DNA of 64,000 nt from CALKWS01 sp051020515 (GCF_051020515.1 NZ_CP194857.1:248001-312000), one strand, 5' to 3'. Shown: positions 9,254 through 18,960, counted from the stretch's first letter. The notes: generated by a model not told the origin, from the sequence alone. Program-made: numbers and translations.

Positions 9254-9299
9254 TATGCACCTCATTCCTGCATCGGCGTCTCAGCAGACCCGGGCGAAT

Positions 9300-10151
9300 T
9301 CAGTCGAACGTCATACGCAATGCGGTCAGGTCATCTGAGGGGCCGAACAGCGGGAGGGGGGACCGAGCTCGCCATCGCTCGGCAGTTCGAATGTCGTCAG
9401 CGACCTGGTCCAGTGAGACAGTCGGGTCAAGAGCCTCGGCCACACCGCTCAGGACACCGAGTTCTTGCCAGGCTCGGGTAAATCCGTCGCTTGCCACCAG
9501 GACCGTCCGGACATCGGCCAGCGGAAGTCGGATCACCTTCACCTCCTCGGCTACGGCAGACTCCCCCGCCATCACCCAGTAGGAGCCGGTCCGGTTTCGA
9601 CGTTGCCGTTGTGCCAGCAACCCCTTGCGAGCCTCTGTCCGTGCGACATCAACATGCTCTCCGCTCAGTACTGACCGATAGAACGCCAGCGCCGCTCGGA
9701 CCTCGTGCTTTTCCACCCGATTGTCGACACAGACCACGACTCGACCATCGCGACACTGGGCGGCCGCCAGAACGTCGGCGACGCTAGCGAGCTCGAGTAC
9801 GCCACGGACGGCTCGTGCCGCACCCACCGCACAGGCGGGGGCCTCGCCGGCGGTGGACGGTCTCTGGCGCACCGCGTTCTGGAGCACCTCGGCCAACTCA
9901 GTCTGACGCTGCTCCAGGAAGGCATTGATCACCGTCTCGGCATAATCCTGGACCACTGCGCCATCATCAGGGCAGATTGGGGTGACCCCGTCGGCCACCA
10001 CCAGGCAGTCCTGACCCGCGCCCGCCCGGTCCTGGTCCTTGAGTGAGGGCCGCATGACCGCGCAGAGGTGCGCACGCTGACCACCGAATGTCACGGTCGC
10101 TTCGCCGCTGATCGGACCGCGCTCCCCGGTGAGGACGCCTTCGATGCTCAC
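9300..10151 (-). CDS. PP2C-like (PPM family) phosphatase-type protein
   Basis: A protein of about 283 residues with a divergent PP2C/PPM fold. Visible signs are DQDRAG followed by DCLVVADGVTP (aligning with the DGxGG metal motif, altered here), a central VVVCVDNRV strand, VLVASDGFTRAW (the SDG motif) and the terminal SDDLTALRM, equivalent to the DN-T strand. The GTG start overlaps the stop of the upstream permease by 4 bases (GTGA at 10148-10151), indicating translational coupling to a sugar ABC transporter. An upstream start at 10259 would overlap the permease by over 100 bases and is less likely. Substrate and activity are unknown, and several canonical metal residues are not obvious. Confidence 0.68.
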   Translation of the reverse strand: MSIEGVLTGERGPISGEATVTFGGQRAHLCAVMRPSLKDQDRAGAGQDCLVVADGVTPICPDDGAVVQDYAETVINAFLEQRQTELAEVLQNAVRQRPSTAGEAPACAVGAARAVRGVLELASVADVLAAAQCRDGRVVVCVDNRVEKHEVRAALAFYRSVLSGEHVDVARTEARKGLLAQRQRRNRTGSYWVMAGESAVAEEVKVIRLPLADVRTVLVASDGFTRAWQELGVLSGVAEALDPTVSLDQVADDIRTAERWRARSPLPLFGPSDDLTALRMTFD

Positions 10152-11080
10152 TTCAATCCCGTCGTCGCGATGCCCTGAACGATGTAGCGCTGGAAGAAGA
10201 TGAACAGGATCAACATCGGCAGGATCGACAGCACGGCCCCGGCCATCAGCAGGTTCCACTGCGTGCCGAACTCACTTTGTAACGTGGTGAGCCCGACCGT
10301 GACGGGTCGCAACTCCCGGCTGGAGATGTACAGCACCGGTCGTAACAACTCGTTCCAGTTGTTGATGAACGCGACGAGGAACAGAGTCGTGACCGCTGGG
10401 GCTGAGAGCGGCAGAAAAATCGACCAATAGATGCGCCATGGTTTGGCCCCGTCGACGGTAGCTGCTTCGACCAACTCGTCGGGAATGTTCATAAAGAACT
10501 CGCGCATCATGAACGTTCCGAACGTACCCACGAGCACCGAAGGGACGATCAGCGGTAGGTACGTGTCCAACCATCCGAGTTCGGACACCAAAACGAACTC
10601 AGGAATAATCGTGACTTCCGGCGGGAACAGCATCGTGGCCAGCAAAATCCCGAAAACGACGTTCGAACCACGGAATCGCATCCGGGCGAACGCAAAGCCC
10701 GCCATGGTACAGGTGAGCACCTGACCAATACCGGTCATCGTCCCAACGAACATGCTATTGGCGAGGTACCGGGTAAAATTGTGCTCGAACAGTACTGTGC
10801 GAAAATTCTCCCAGAGCGGTTGGGCGAACATCTCAGTGCTGATCTGTGGGGGGAATTCGAGCGCAGCACTGGACTCATTCAAACTAGTCAATACCATCCA
10901 GGCAAACGGAAATATAGTGACAGCACCGACACCCAAGAGACCGATGTAGGCCAGTGTCAGCCTGGCCTTGCTCTGCCTGCGGCTGTACCAACGTGTACCG
11001 CCGTTTCGACGCGGTGCCTTTCTTGTAATCGGGTCGGTTGGCTGATTTCGCGCCGTACCCGGGAGCAAATCAGAGGTCAT
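10148..11080 (-). CDS. Sugar ABC transporter permease, MalG type
   Basis: Inner-membrane permease of a carbohydrate ABC importer, 310 residues, with a long charged N-terminus and about six hydrophobic helices. The cytoplasmic EAA loop reads EAATVDGAKPWRIYW, which docks the ATPase. It overlaps the MalF-type permease gene by 11 bases and the PP2C-like gene by 4. No ATP-binding gene lies in this operon, so it probably shares a genome-encoded MsiK-like ATPase, as is common in actinobacteria. Neighbouring nagA and nagB suggest amino-sugar import. Confidence 0.93.
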   Translation of the reverse strand: MTSDLLPGTARNQPTDPITRKAPRRNGGTRWYSRRQSKARLTLAYIGLLGVGAVTIFPFAWMVLTSLNESSAALEFPPQISTEMFAQPLWENFRTVLFEHNFTRYLANSMFVGTMTGIGQVLTCTMAGFAFARMRFRGSNVVFGILLATMLFPPEVTIIPEFVLVSELGWLDTYLPLIVPSVLVGTFGTFMMREFFMNIPDELVEAATVDGAKPWRIYWSIFLPLSAPAVTTLFLVAFINNWNELLRPVLYISSRELRPVTVGLTTLQSEFGTQWNLLMAGAVLSILPMLILFIFFQRYIVQGIATTGLK

Positions 11081-11945
11081 AGCTCACCACCCTTCTCCGC
11101 ACCCAGAACGATACGAGAGTCAGCGCTCCCACCAGAACCGCAAGCACCATCGCTACAGCCGAGGCGTACCCCATCCGACCGAAGGTGAAGGCGTTCTCAT
11201 AAATGAAGTAGGCCAGCGTGTTGGAGGCATTAAGTGGGCCTCCTCCCGTCATCACGTATGTCACTTCGAATGTCTGGAATGCCGCGATGAAGGTAATAAT
11301 GAAGATGAAGAAGGACTGCGGAGCGATCAGCGGAAGCGTAATAGAGAAAACCTGCCGAAGTTTCTTCGCGCCATCAATCCTAGCCGCCTCGTAAAGCATC
11401 TGCGGAACTCCTTGGAGTGCTGCTAGGAACAAGATCATCTGGAAACCAACGGTTTTCCATGTCGCGACAATTACTAAAGCGATCAGCGACCACGGACTGT
11501 CCGCTAACCATGCCGGCGGGTCCTCGACCCCGAATAGCCGGAGGAGACCGTTCAGCAAGCCAAACCGGGTCGCGAAGATCCAGTTCCAGAGCATGGCTAC
11601 GGCAACCATCGTAGTGATGTAGGGCAAGAAGAGCACGCCGCGGATAAATTGAACTCCGCGGAGCCGCTGGTTGACCGCCAGCGCCAGGCCGAACGAAATG
11701 ATCATGACGCCTGGTACAAACAGACCAGCAAAAACAATAGTATTGCGCAAAACCTGCCAGAAGGTGTCCGAACCAATCAGTTCGGAATAGTTGTCCAGCC
11801 CGACCCATCGTGGGGAGGTGCGGACGTTCCAGGCGGTAAGACTAGCCAATCCTGCACCGACTGCGGGGGCTAGGCGAAAGACGATGAGGCCCAGAACGGC
11901 AGGGGCTAGGAATAGCCACGGTACCCATTTACCGTGTCTCAGCAT
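11070..11945 (-). CDS. Sugar ABC transporter permease, MalF type
   Basis: Second membrane subunit of the carbohydrate importer, 291 residues and about six transmembrane helices. The first helix is WLFLAPAVLGLIVF. The EAA loop EAARIDGAKKLRQVF is intact and lies near residue 190. It pairs with the permease just downstream and follows the binding protein after a 94-bp gap that holds a strong hairpin (11980-12028). Confidence 0.93.
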   Translation of the reverse strand: MLRHGKWVPWLFLAPAVLGLIVFRLAPAVGAGLASLTAWNVRTSPRWVGLDNYSELIGSDTFWQVLRNTIVFAGLFVPGVMIISFGLALAVNQRLRGVQFIRGVLFLPYITTMVAVAMLWNWIFATRFGLLNGLLRLFGVEDPPAWLADSPWSLIALVIVATWKTVGFQMILFLAALQGVPQMLYEAARIDGAKKLRQVFSITLPLIAPQSFFIFIITFIAAFQTFEVTYVMTGGGPLNASNTLAYFIYENAFTFGRMGYASAVAMVLAVLVGALTLVSFWVRRRVVSYDL

Positions 11946-11979
11946 GCGAGGACTCCCAATTCACTACAGAGAAGCTGGT

Positions 11980-12028
11980 GCCTGCGAGGTGCTGGAAGGC
12001 AGATCGCTTGCCCCAGCACCTCGCAGGC
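11980..12028 (-). terminator. Intercistronic hairpin after the binding-protein gene
   Basis: A perfect 16-bp stem (11980-11995 with 12013-12028, starting GCCTGCGAGGTGCTGG) with a 17-base loop, between the binding-protein stop and the first permease. No U tract follows. Such hairpins usually stabilise the upstream mRNA or partly terminate, making the binding protein more abundant than the permeases. Confidence 0.7.
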
Positions 12029-12039
12029 GATGTAGCGGT

Positions 12040-13398
12040 CTACTGTTCGAACCGCGAGATCACTTCGTTTCCTCGCGTCTCAGTGCGGTCGATGGCCTCC
12101 TCCAGGCTCATCCGCCCGTTGAGGACTTCGTCAAGGAAGGCTTCCATGCCGTCTCCGCCGGTGTATCCGCGCCACTCACCCCAGCCCATGGTGAAACTGG
12201 TGGGACCAGCGTGCTCACCCCACTCGAGCATGAACTCCTGATTGTCCGGCTGTACGCCCGGCTGAAGGATCGCGTCGTCATCCGCAGCGGGCATATAGAT
12301 CGGGATCTTGCCTGCTTCCACAGTCTCGGCCGGACGCTCAGCCCCGGTGAGCCAATCGATCAGCATCCAGGCTTCCTCCGGGTGATCGGAGTCAGCAGAA
12401 ATGGCCATCAGGTCCGACCATCCATACGAGACATCCTCCGTGGCCTGGGGTCCACGCGGAATCGGCGCGATCCGCCACGTGAAGTCGTCCGCCACGGCAT
12501 TACGCACGCTATCGAGCGCGAAGATTCCGTCGACCCACATCGCGCTCAGGCCACGGGTAAAGGGCTCGTGATTCTCCATGCCCTCCATCTCACGAGGCTC
12601 GGGTGCAACCTCATGCTCATGGATCAACGACTCCAGGAAGGCCAGCGCCTCGGCGGCGTTGTCGTCTACGACGATGCTGCCGTCCTCGGCGACGAGGTGT
12701 CCCCCGTTATTGAAAATCCAGGACTCGATCTGGGTGTACCGACCAAAGAAGTTGTGCCCGTAGCGCTCCTTCTGGCTGCCCGGCGCGCCGATGGTGGTGG
12801 CTTGCGCGGCCTCGAGGAAGTCATCCCATGTCCAGCCTTCGGTGGGCTCGGGAACTCCGGCTTCCTCGAAGGCGTCGACGTTGTAGTACAAGACGGTGTG
12901 CACGAATGCATACGGGAAGGCGTACAGTTCACCGGACTCTGGGTGTTGTGCGTCTTCAGCTGTGCCGAGTGCGTACTGCTCCGCGTCGATGTCCCGATCA
13001 ACGTATTCCTGAATATTGATGATGAGGTCATCATGGATCCACTCCTGGACATACCCAGACGACATATACATCACGTCAGGAAGATCACCGGAGGCCGCCA
13101 TCGCTTCCGCGCGGGTCCAGTATTCAGGGGTTGCGACTGACTCCAGTTGTACGGAGATGTGAGGGTGCGCTTCCTCGAACTCCGCGATCAGTTCAAGTTC
13201 CTGCGCTTCAAGATCAGTCGCCCAGTTGTAATAGGTCAGCGTGATCTCCTCCGCGCCGCCTGCGCCGGTATCTGTCTCTGCGTCTGTGTCGGACTGGTCT
13301 GCAGAATCTCCGCAAGCTGCCAGCACCAGGGCGCCAACCGCGAGCGCAGCCGCGACAGGCGCTCTATTTCTCCGCGACTTCTTCGTTGTCACTCTCAT
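12040..13398 (-). CDS. Sugar ABC transporter substrate-binding lipoprotein (family 1)
   Basis: Extracellular solute-binding protein, 452 residues. The signal peptide has basic residues (KKSRRNR), a hydrophobic core and a lipobox ending LVLAAC, so the mature protein is a membrane-anchored lipoprotein. An acidic Asp/Glu/Thr-rich linker follows. The mature domain starts around EEITLTYYNWATDLEAQ, which is typical of family-1 binding proteins for oligosaccharides. It heads an operon with two permeases and lies downstream of nagB across a 195-bp gap that probably contains its own promoter. The ligand is likely an amino sugar or amino-sugar oligosaccharide, by context only. Confidence 0.93.
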   Translation of the reverse strand: MRVTTKKSRRNRAPVAAALAVGALVLAACGDSADQSDTDAETDTGAGGAEEITLTYYNWATDLEAQELELIAEFEEAHPHISVQLESVATPEYWTRAEAMAASGDLPDVMYMSSGYVQEWIHDDLIINIQEYVDRDIDAEQYALGTAEDAQHPESGELYAFPYAFVHTVLYYNVDAFEEAGVPEPTEGWTWDDFLEAAQATTIGAPGSQKERYGHNFFGRYTQIESWIFNNGGHLVAEDGSIVVDDNAAEALAFLESLIHEHEVAPEPREMEGMENHEPFTRGLSAMWVDGIFALDSVRNAVADDFTWRIAPIPRGPQATEDVSYGWSDLMAISADSDHPEEAWMLIDWLTGAERPAETVEAGKIPIYMPAADDDAILQPGVQPDNQEFMLEWGEHAGPTSFTMGWGEWRGYTGGDGMEAFLDEVLNGRMSLEEAIDRTETRGNEVISRFEQ

Positions 13399-13593
13399 AT
13401 CCTTATCCTTCGCTTTCAGCGTGCATCTTTACTCTGGTTGCTTGTGAGTTCGTTGTGGTGGGCACTCTCATTGTCGTGCTGCGGAGCCAATAGACGGTGG
13501 CGCGCGGGGGAAGTTCGGGTGAACTAGGCATCATCCGGGCAACTCCGCGCACCGTGGTCAGGAGCGGTGCCACCAGAGGGAGCGCTCCACCCA

Positions 13594-14364
13594 CTAGGCA
13601 CCTGCCGGGGTGAGTCGGGCGGCCGAATCCGCGTCAAGGAACAGGCGGGCATGAGACTGCTTACGCAGAATGGAGGCTGGTACATCTCTCGTGACCGGTC
13701 CCTCCAAAGTTGCCTGCACAATCGGAGCCTTGCGAGACTCGGGAGTGACTACCAGGACCCTCTCCGGGCGCAACAACGCCGGGATGGTAAGGCTCAACGC
13801 GTGGGTGGGAGCTTCTGCAAGTGAGGGGAAATGGCCTTCATTGACCTGTTGCCGCCGAGAAACCTCGTCCATCTCGACCATGCGGACCAGATCCGCGGTG
13901 TCGAAGTCAGCCGGCGGGTCATTGAAAGCCAGATGCCCGTTCTCGCCGATGCCCATGACACACACGACTGGGTCCAAGTCCTGCAGTAGTTGGGTGTATC
14001 GGGCGATCTCCTCAGCGTAAGGTTCGTGATCGCCACGCATCCCTTCGAACCGCCGCAGTGGTACCTTCGCCTGAATATTCTCGCGCATCCACCGCCGAAA
14101 ACTCGCCGGGTGGTCCGCAGACATTCCGTAGTATTCGTCCATGTGCAGCACAGTGATGCGCGACCATTCGATGTCCTCACGGGCGACCGCTGCGTCAATG
14201 AAGTCCAACTGAGAGTTTCCGGTCGCTAGGATCACCGAGATCTCATCCCGTGTGGCTAAGGCGGCTTTGGTGGCCTCAGCAAACGCTGCGGCGGCCACGT
14301 TGCCGTTCTCCTCAGCGGTACTGCTGATAGTCACGGCGAGATCCTCGTACATGTGTGTGGTCAT
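13594..14364 (-). CDS. nagB: Glucosamine-6-phosphate deaminase
   Basis: Converts glucosamine 6-phosphate to fructose 6-phosphate and ammonia in the cytoplasm. The start at 14364 follows GGAAAGGAACG and overlaps the nagA stop (ATGA, 14361-14364). Family motifs are present: phosphate-loop region ILATGNSQLDF, LHMDEYYGMSADHPASF, and GIGENGHLAFNDPP with the catalytic acidic and histidine residues. The length of 256 residues is normal. A long apparent NagA-NagB fusion frame exists only because nagA has a frameshift; the natural arrangement is two overlapping genes. A second nagB-like gene is at 18961-19755. Confidence 0.92.
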   Translation of the reverse strand: MTTHMYEDLAVTISSTAEENGNVAAAAFAEATKAALATRDEISVILATGNSQLDFIDAAVAREDIEWSRITVLHMDEYYGMSADHPASFRRWMRENIQAKVPLRRFEGMRGDHEPYAEEIARYTQLLQDLDPVVCVMGIGENGHLAFNDPPADFDTADLVRMVEMDEVSRRQQVNEGHFPSLAEAPTHALSLTIPALLRPERVLVVTPESRKAPIVQATLEGPVTRDVPASILRKQSHARLFLDADSAARLTPAGA

Positions 14365-15660
14365 GGACGTTCCTTTCCGGTCGGAGATGTGTGCCAGTGC
14401 CCGCGCACCGCTACGGCGCATGGGATCAGGTCTTGATCCAGAACTGCCAGATCCGCCCAATACCCTGGGGCCAAGCGACCGACGCCGCTCAGTCGCGCCG
14501 CTCCTGCAGGGATGGATGTCACCATCGCAACAGCTTGGAATGCTCAATCCCAGCGCCCGGACGGCGATTGGCACCATCTGCGGTAACAGGGTGGTGCTCC
14601 CGCCGAAGGCGGTGCCGTCCTCGGTCAAGCCTACGCCGTCGCCGACTCGATAGGTCACCGCGCCCATGCGGTAACTGCTGCCTTCAGGGTTGCCCGCACC
14701 AGGGGTGGCGTCGGAAACCAGGCAGAGCCGATCGCCGAGTGAGCGGTGCGCCAGTCGCATCAACAGCGGAGGCAGGTGCTTGCCGTCACTGATCATCTCC
14801 ACCGTCAAGTCCTCGGAAGCCAGCGTCGCCTCTAACACCCCGGGAACACGCCACGGCCCGACGCGTCTGGTGGTGGATTGGCCGGAGAATACGTGGATGA
14901 TGTGGCTCAGGCCGGCGACTTGGCACGCTTGCAGGTCTTCGGCCGTGCCATCGCTGTGCCCTGCGGCCGCGACGATGCCAGCCTCAACGAGGCGTTCGGT
15001 CAGGGGGATCGCCCCGTCCAACTCGGGCGCAAAACTCATCATGGAGATCGCATCGGTATAGGCCAGCAGGTCCTCCACGGAACCGTCCGACGGGGTCCGC
15101 AAGGCGTGCGGGTCCTGGGCGCCGGCCTGAACGTGAGAGAAGTACGGGCCCTCCAAGTTTGCTCCCGGGATGCGGAGAGTGGCCGGCGGGCTCGCCCTGG
15201 GGGACGAAGTCGGATTCTCGGTGTCAGCGAAGTCTCGATCGCCCGCCGACGACACAGCGTCTGTCGGTGCACCTGTGCCCTCCACCGACAGGGATATATC
15301 GACACTGGCGGAGAGCGCGTCCAAGGCCTGGACCAACTCATCGATCGACGCGGATGCAAGAGTCGGAAGGGCGGTGGTGACGCCCGCGGAAAGCAGCGCG
15401 TTCCCGATGTGCTCGATCGCCTCCACAGACCCTTCGTTGTACGCACGTCCCATCGCACCATGGACGTGTAGGTCAATGAAGCCCGGGGTGAGGTAAGCAC
15501 CTGCAATGTGCTTGATGGGTGTACTAGCGGGCAGAGCACTGATCGGCATGACATCGGCGATCCGCTCGCCTCGGACCACTAGGCAGTGGTTGTCAAGGAG
15601 CGCCGTCGAGGTGACGATTTGCGGGCCAGCGTAAGCGATGGCGGAACGGTTGAACTCCAT
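14361..15660 (-). pseudogene. nagA: N-acetylglucosamine-6-phosphate deacetylase (frameshift near C-terminus)
   Basis: Amidohydrolase-fold deacetylase feeding NagB. The ATG at 15660 has an ideal GGAGGACGGG ribosome site. Motifs: FIDLHVHGA (HxH metal site), NLEGPYF, AAGHSDG and the catalytic aspartate in VSDATPGAG. Near 14535 the frame slips after GLSIP. The true C-terminus (AVAMVTSIPAGAARLSGVG and on to HWHTSPTGKERP) continues in another frame and ends at TGA 14361-14363, exactly overlapping the nagB start. This coupling shows the shifted frame is the original one. The slip is one or two bases and may be a sequencing error; otherwise the enzyme has lost a normal C-terminus and is fused to NagB. 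Confidence 0.88.
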
Positions 15661-15801
15661 CCCGTCCTCCGAAGCCTCAACTACACCGATGAGCACCTTT
15701 GCCGCAACCTTAGACCGGCCGAAATAAAAATACCGAACTCCTTGCACTCTTGCAAGCCAGTGGCACCTCGGCCAGCCACACGGGCCGGGCGTGCGAAGCT
15801 C

Positions 15802-16842
15802 TCAGGGGTGCCGCTCTGCTCGTGTGACACCGTCGCGGATGGCAGGAGCCGGCGCGGTCGAGCCACGCACAACTAACCCGGTGTCCACCTGGAGGAGGTT
15901 CTGCTGCAGCGGGGCACGGTCCCTGCCCTCGATCGTCGCCTCGACGAGGTCCAGGAGCACATCGACTGCCTGCATCCCGGCTTGGGCGCCAGGCACATGC
16001 ACTGTCGTTAGGCTCGGATACGCCATCGCGGACATAGGGCTGTCGTCGATACCGATCAGGCTGATCTCTCTGCCGACCTCGATGCCCCGCTCATTCAGTC
16101 GCGCCATCACACCAAGGGCGATGAGGTCGTCATAGGCGATCACCGCTGTGGCATCGGAGGCGTTGACCAGATCAGCTGCCCGGGCGCCAGCCTGGATCTG
16201 CGGTTCGAAGGGCCCGAACTCAAGGAGCTCCACCCCTGCCTCGGCACAGGCCTGCCGGACTGCCCGCTGACGCTGGGTATTGGACCACGATCGCTTCGGA
16301 CCGTTGAGATAGCTGATGGTGCGGTGCCCCAAGGCGATCAGGTGGTCCACCGCCTCAATCATTCCGACGGAGTTCTCGATCGTGACGCTGGTGACTCCCT
16401 GCTGCTCGCGGTTCAGAAGCACCAAGGGCATCTCCTGGGCCAACTGGGCCAACTGCTCGCCGCTGCTTCGCGCCGAGGCGATGATCAGGCCGTCCACCCT
16501 GCTCGCAAGGAACTCTGCGCGCCGAATCTCATCGGAGGCGTACTCGTTGAAGTCCGCGATCACCACAGTGCGCCCAAGCGCTCCGGCCCGGGCCTGGACT
16601 GCTTTGATGATGGGCGGGAAGAACGGATTGGCGATATCGGGCACGATCAACCCGATCGTGTCGGTGCGGCTCGCTGCTGTCAGCCTGAGCGCGTGCGGGG
16701 AGGTATACCCCATCTGAGAAGCGATCCGGTGAATCCGGCGCCCGGTCTCGGCATTCACCTTCTCCGGCAGGGACAGGGCACGAGACACCGTCGATGCTGA
16801 GACACCGGCGGCCTTCGCAATGTCAGTAAGGGTGACGTTCAT
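15802..16842 (-). CDS. LacI-family transcriptional regulator
   Basis: DNA-binding repressor of 346 residues. The N-terminal HTH and hinge helix read TLTDIAKAAGVSASTVSRAL. The periplasmic-binding-like sugar-sensing domain starts at TDTIGLIVPDIANPFF. It sits upstream of nagA/nagB and the ABC operon on the same strand, separated by 141 bp, and probably controls them in response to a sugar phosphate or amino sugar. The 184-bp space ahead of it carries two adjacent copies of TACCGCAATG (16871-16890) that might be part of its operator or promoter. Confidence 0.92.
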   Translation of the reverse strand: MNVTLTDIAKAAGVSASTVSRALSLPEKVNAETGRRIHRIASQMGYTSPHALRLTAASRTDTIGLIVPDIANPFFPPIIKAVQARAGALGRTVVIADFNEYASDEIRRAEFLASRVDGLIIASARSSGEQLAQLAQEMPLVLLNREQQGVTSVTIENSVGMIEAVDHLIALGHRTISYLNGPKRSWSNTQRQRAVRQACAEAGVELLEFGPFEPQIQAGARAADLVNASDATAVIAYDDLIALGVMARLNERGIEVGREISLIGIDDSPMSAMAYPSLTTVHVPGAQAGMQAVDVLLDLVEATIEGRDRAPLQQNLLQVDTGLVVRGSTAPAPAIRDGVTRAERHP

Positions 16843-16870
16843 GCTGTATCCCTATCCATCCGTGCAGCAA

Positions 16871-16890
16871 TACCGCAATGTACCGCAATG
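16871..16890. repeat. Tandem TACCGCAATG repeats upstream of the LacI gene
   Basis: Two adjacent identical 10-bp copies, followed by the related ACCGCGAT. They lie about 30 bp ahead of the regulator start, between it and the divergent SDR gene, so they could be regulatory half-sites. Function is inferred from position only. Confidence 0.4.
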
Positions 16891-17026
16891 ACCGCGATAT
16901 AGTCCTCTCCGACTCATCGACTGGCGCTACCACCGCGTACGGCTCCAGAATCCCCGCCCCACTGGCTGCCCGAGTCGCACCATCCCATACTGGCTTGCGC
17001 ACGCTCGCATCAAGGGAAGGACTCGT

Positions 17027-17799
17027 ATGGACCTGACGGACAAGAAGATCATCGTCACCGGTGGCGCCCGCGGCATGGGTGCGGCCACCGTCGCCGCCTA
17101 CGTGGAGGCGGGCGCCACCGTCGTGGCGATGGACGTGCTCGACGACGAGGGCCGCGCGGTCGCCGAGTCCGCCACCCAGACCGGGCCCGGCTCGGCGAGT
17201 TACCGGAACCTCGATGTGTCGAACAAGGGCAGGGTGGACATCGTGTTCGCCGAGGCGGTCGAGCAGATCGGCGGGTTGGACGTGCTGGCCCACCCGGCCG
17301 CGATCCAGCGCTCGGCGACCGCAGAGAACACGCCGGTGTCGGACTGGGATCTGATGTTCGCGGTGAACGTGCGCGGGACGATGCTCACCAACGCCGCAGC
17401 GCACCGGCACATGAAGGGCACCGGCGGATCGATCATCAACTTCGGGTCGATCTCGGGCCTGCGTGCGGAGATCTCGGCCCCCGCCTACTCCGCGTCGAAG
17501 GGCGCGGTGCACTCCTGGACCCGCACCGCCGCCGATCGTGGGGCAAGGACAACATCCGGGTGAACGCCATCCTGCCCGCGATCGCCACCCCGATGTACGA
17601 CGAGGCGATCGCCCGGCTCGATCATGACGGGCGCACCGCGCACTATTGGCAGAACGAGGAATCCATCGCCCTGGGCCAGAAGTACGGCGATCCCAAGGAG
17701 GACCTCGGGCCGGTGATGGTGTTTCTGGCCTCCGACGGCTCCCGGTTCATCACCGGCCAACTCATCCCGGTCGACGGCGGTCAAGCCTCCGTTCGTTGA
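17027..17799 (+). pseudogene. Short-chain dehydrogenase/reductase (frameshift)
   Basis: Classical SDR oxidoreductase using NAD(P). Start at 17027 after GGAAGGA. The cofactor motif is TGGARGMG, followed by a serine in NFGSISG and the catalytic YSASK in APAYSASKGA. Near 17540 the frame slips: GCCGCCGATCGTGGG joins TRTAA to the out-of-frame WGKDNIRVNAILPAIATPM, and one missing base would restore it. The C-terminal part ends GSRFITGQLIPVDGGQASVR, a standard SDR ending. It is divergent from the LacI regulator at 15802-16842. Substrate unknown; a sugar or sugar acid is likely from context. Confidence 0.88.
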
Positions 17800-17909
17800 C
17801 GATGCGGCCCGCAGAGGGCCTTGTGATCGTGGCCGGGCACTCCGGCAGCGGCCGACGACGACACAGCGCCATCGCGGCAGGTCCACCTGTCCTCGGGCTG
17901 CTCCACTCC

Positions 17910-18953
17910 TCAGGTGCGGTAGACCTCGACCCCGGCCACACGGGTCGCCACCACCTCATCACCGTCCCACTCGATGGTGTCGGCGCCACGAGTGGCCCGT
18001 TCAGCCAGGCCGAGGATCGTGGCGGGGTTGGTGGTGGCCATGCGCAGGATGTCACCGCGTTCGAAGGGCAGGTGCCGACGCATCCAGGCCACACCGTGCC
18101 GCAGGGAATGCCCTGATCCGGCCAGCAGGTGCGTCCCGGCCAACGTCAGGCGACCGTCGTCGTGCACGGTGACATTCCCGCCCACCGGGGTCCGATAGGC
18201 CCCGGGAGCGACTCCGGCCAGGGCGACCGAGTCGGAGGTGAGGACCGTGCGCTCGAGTCCCTTGGCGCGGATGAACGCGGTGAGAGTGTCGACGGGCAGG
18301 TGATGTCCGTCCGGGATCACCATCGCGATGAGCCGGTCCTGGGCAAGCTGGGCCCAGATGTGGTTCGGGTGGCGCGGCAACACCGGGTAGGTGCCGTTGC
18401 CCAGATGGGTGCTCAGGGTGGCGCCGGCCCGTGCGGCGTCGTGAATGTCCACGGGTGCGGCGGCGCTGTGCCCCAGAGACACACGCACTCCGCGCTCGAT
18501 GGCCCCGGCGATGTAGTCCAGAGTTCCGGTGCGCTCGGGGGCGAGCGTGACGATCCGCACCAGGCCCCGCGCCGCCTGTTGCCAACGGTCCAGTTCACCC
18601 AGGTCCGGGTCGCGCAGATTGTCAGCGTCGTGCGCTCCCCGGGGTCCGTCATCGGGTGCCAGGTACGGGCCTTCGACGTGCACCCCGGCGATGCTGTGGG
18701 CGATCAGCGGATCGGTTCTCCGGGCAGCGGCGATCTGGGCCAGGCAATGCTCGATCTTGTCCGCACCGGCGGTGATCACCGTGGGCAGATAGGTGGTGAC
18801 ACCCTGTGTCCACAGCGCCCGGGTGAGGTCGACGATCGTCTGGGGCGTGACGTCATCGGCGTTCACGTCATGGCCGGCGTACCCGTTGATCTGCAGATCG
18901 ATCAGGCCGGCGGTGCGTTCGGTGGGCGGCATGGGCTCAGTGTGAGCGGGCAC
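17910..18953 (-). CDS. nagA: N-acetylglucosamine-6-phosphate deacetylase-like amidohydrolase (second copy)
   Basis: Amidohydrolase of 347 residues. The first metal motif is LIDLQINGYAG, with Q-x-N in place of H-x-H, as in the mononuclear E. coli-type NagA. Other motifs: HVEGPYLAPDDGPRGAH, SLGHSAA, THLGNGTYP, DGHHLP and the aspartate in VLTSDSVALAG. It lies 7 bp downstream of the second nagB and is clearly co-transcribed with it. The sequence differs strongly from nagA at 14361-15660, so the two may act on different acetylated amino-sugar phosphates. Confidence 0.85.
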   Translation of the reverse strand: MPAHTEPMPPTERTAGLIDLQINGYAGHDVNADDVTPQTIVDLTRALWTQGVTTYLPTVITAGADKIEHCLAQIAAARRTDPLIAHSIAGVHVEGPYLAPDDGPRGAHDADNLRDPDLGELDRWQQAARGLVRIVTLAPERTGTLDYIAGAIERGVRVSLGHSAAAPVDIHDAARAGATLSTHLGNGTYPVLPRHPNHIWAQLAQDRLIAMVIPDGHHLPVDTLTAFIRAKGLERTVLTSDSVALAGVAPGAYRTPVGGNVTVHDDGRLTLAGTHLLAGSGHSLRHGVAWMRRHLPFERGDILRMATTNPATILGLAERATRGADTIEWDGDEVVATRVAGVEVYRT

Positions 18954-18960
18954 TGCGCCG

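Noticed and set aside
9300..10259. An extended start at 10259 for the PP2C-like gene
   Set aside because: It would overlap the permease by more than 100 bases; the GTG at 10151 gives the usual 4-base coupling.
13594..15747. A single 717-residue NagA-NagB fusion protein
   Set aside because: NagA's own C-terminus and stop are encoded in another frame and overlap the nagB start exactly, so the long frame arises from a one- or two-base slip.
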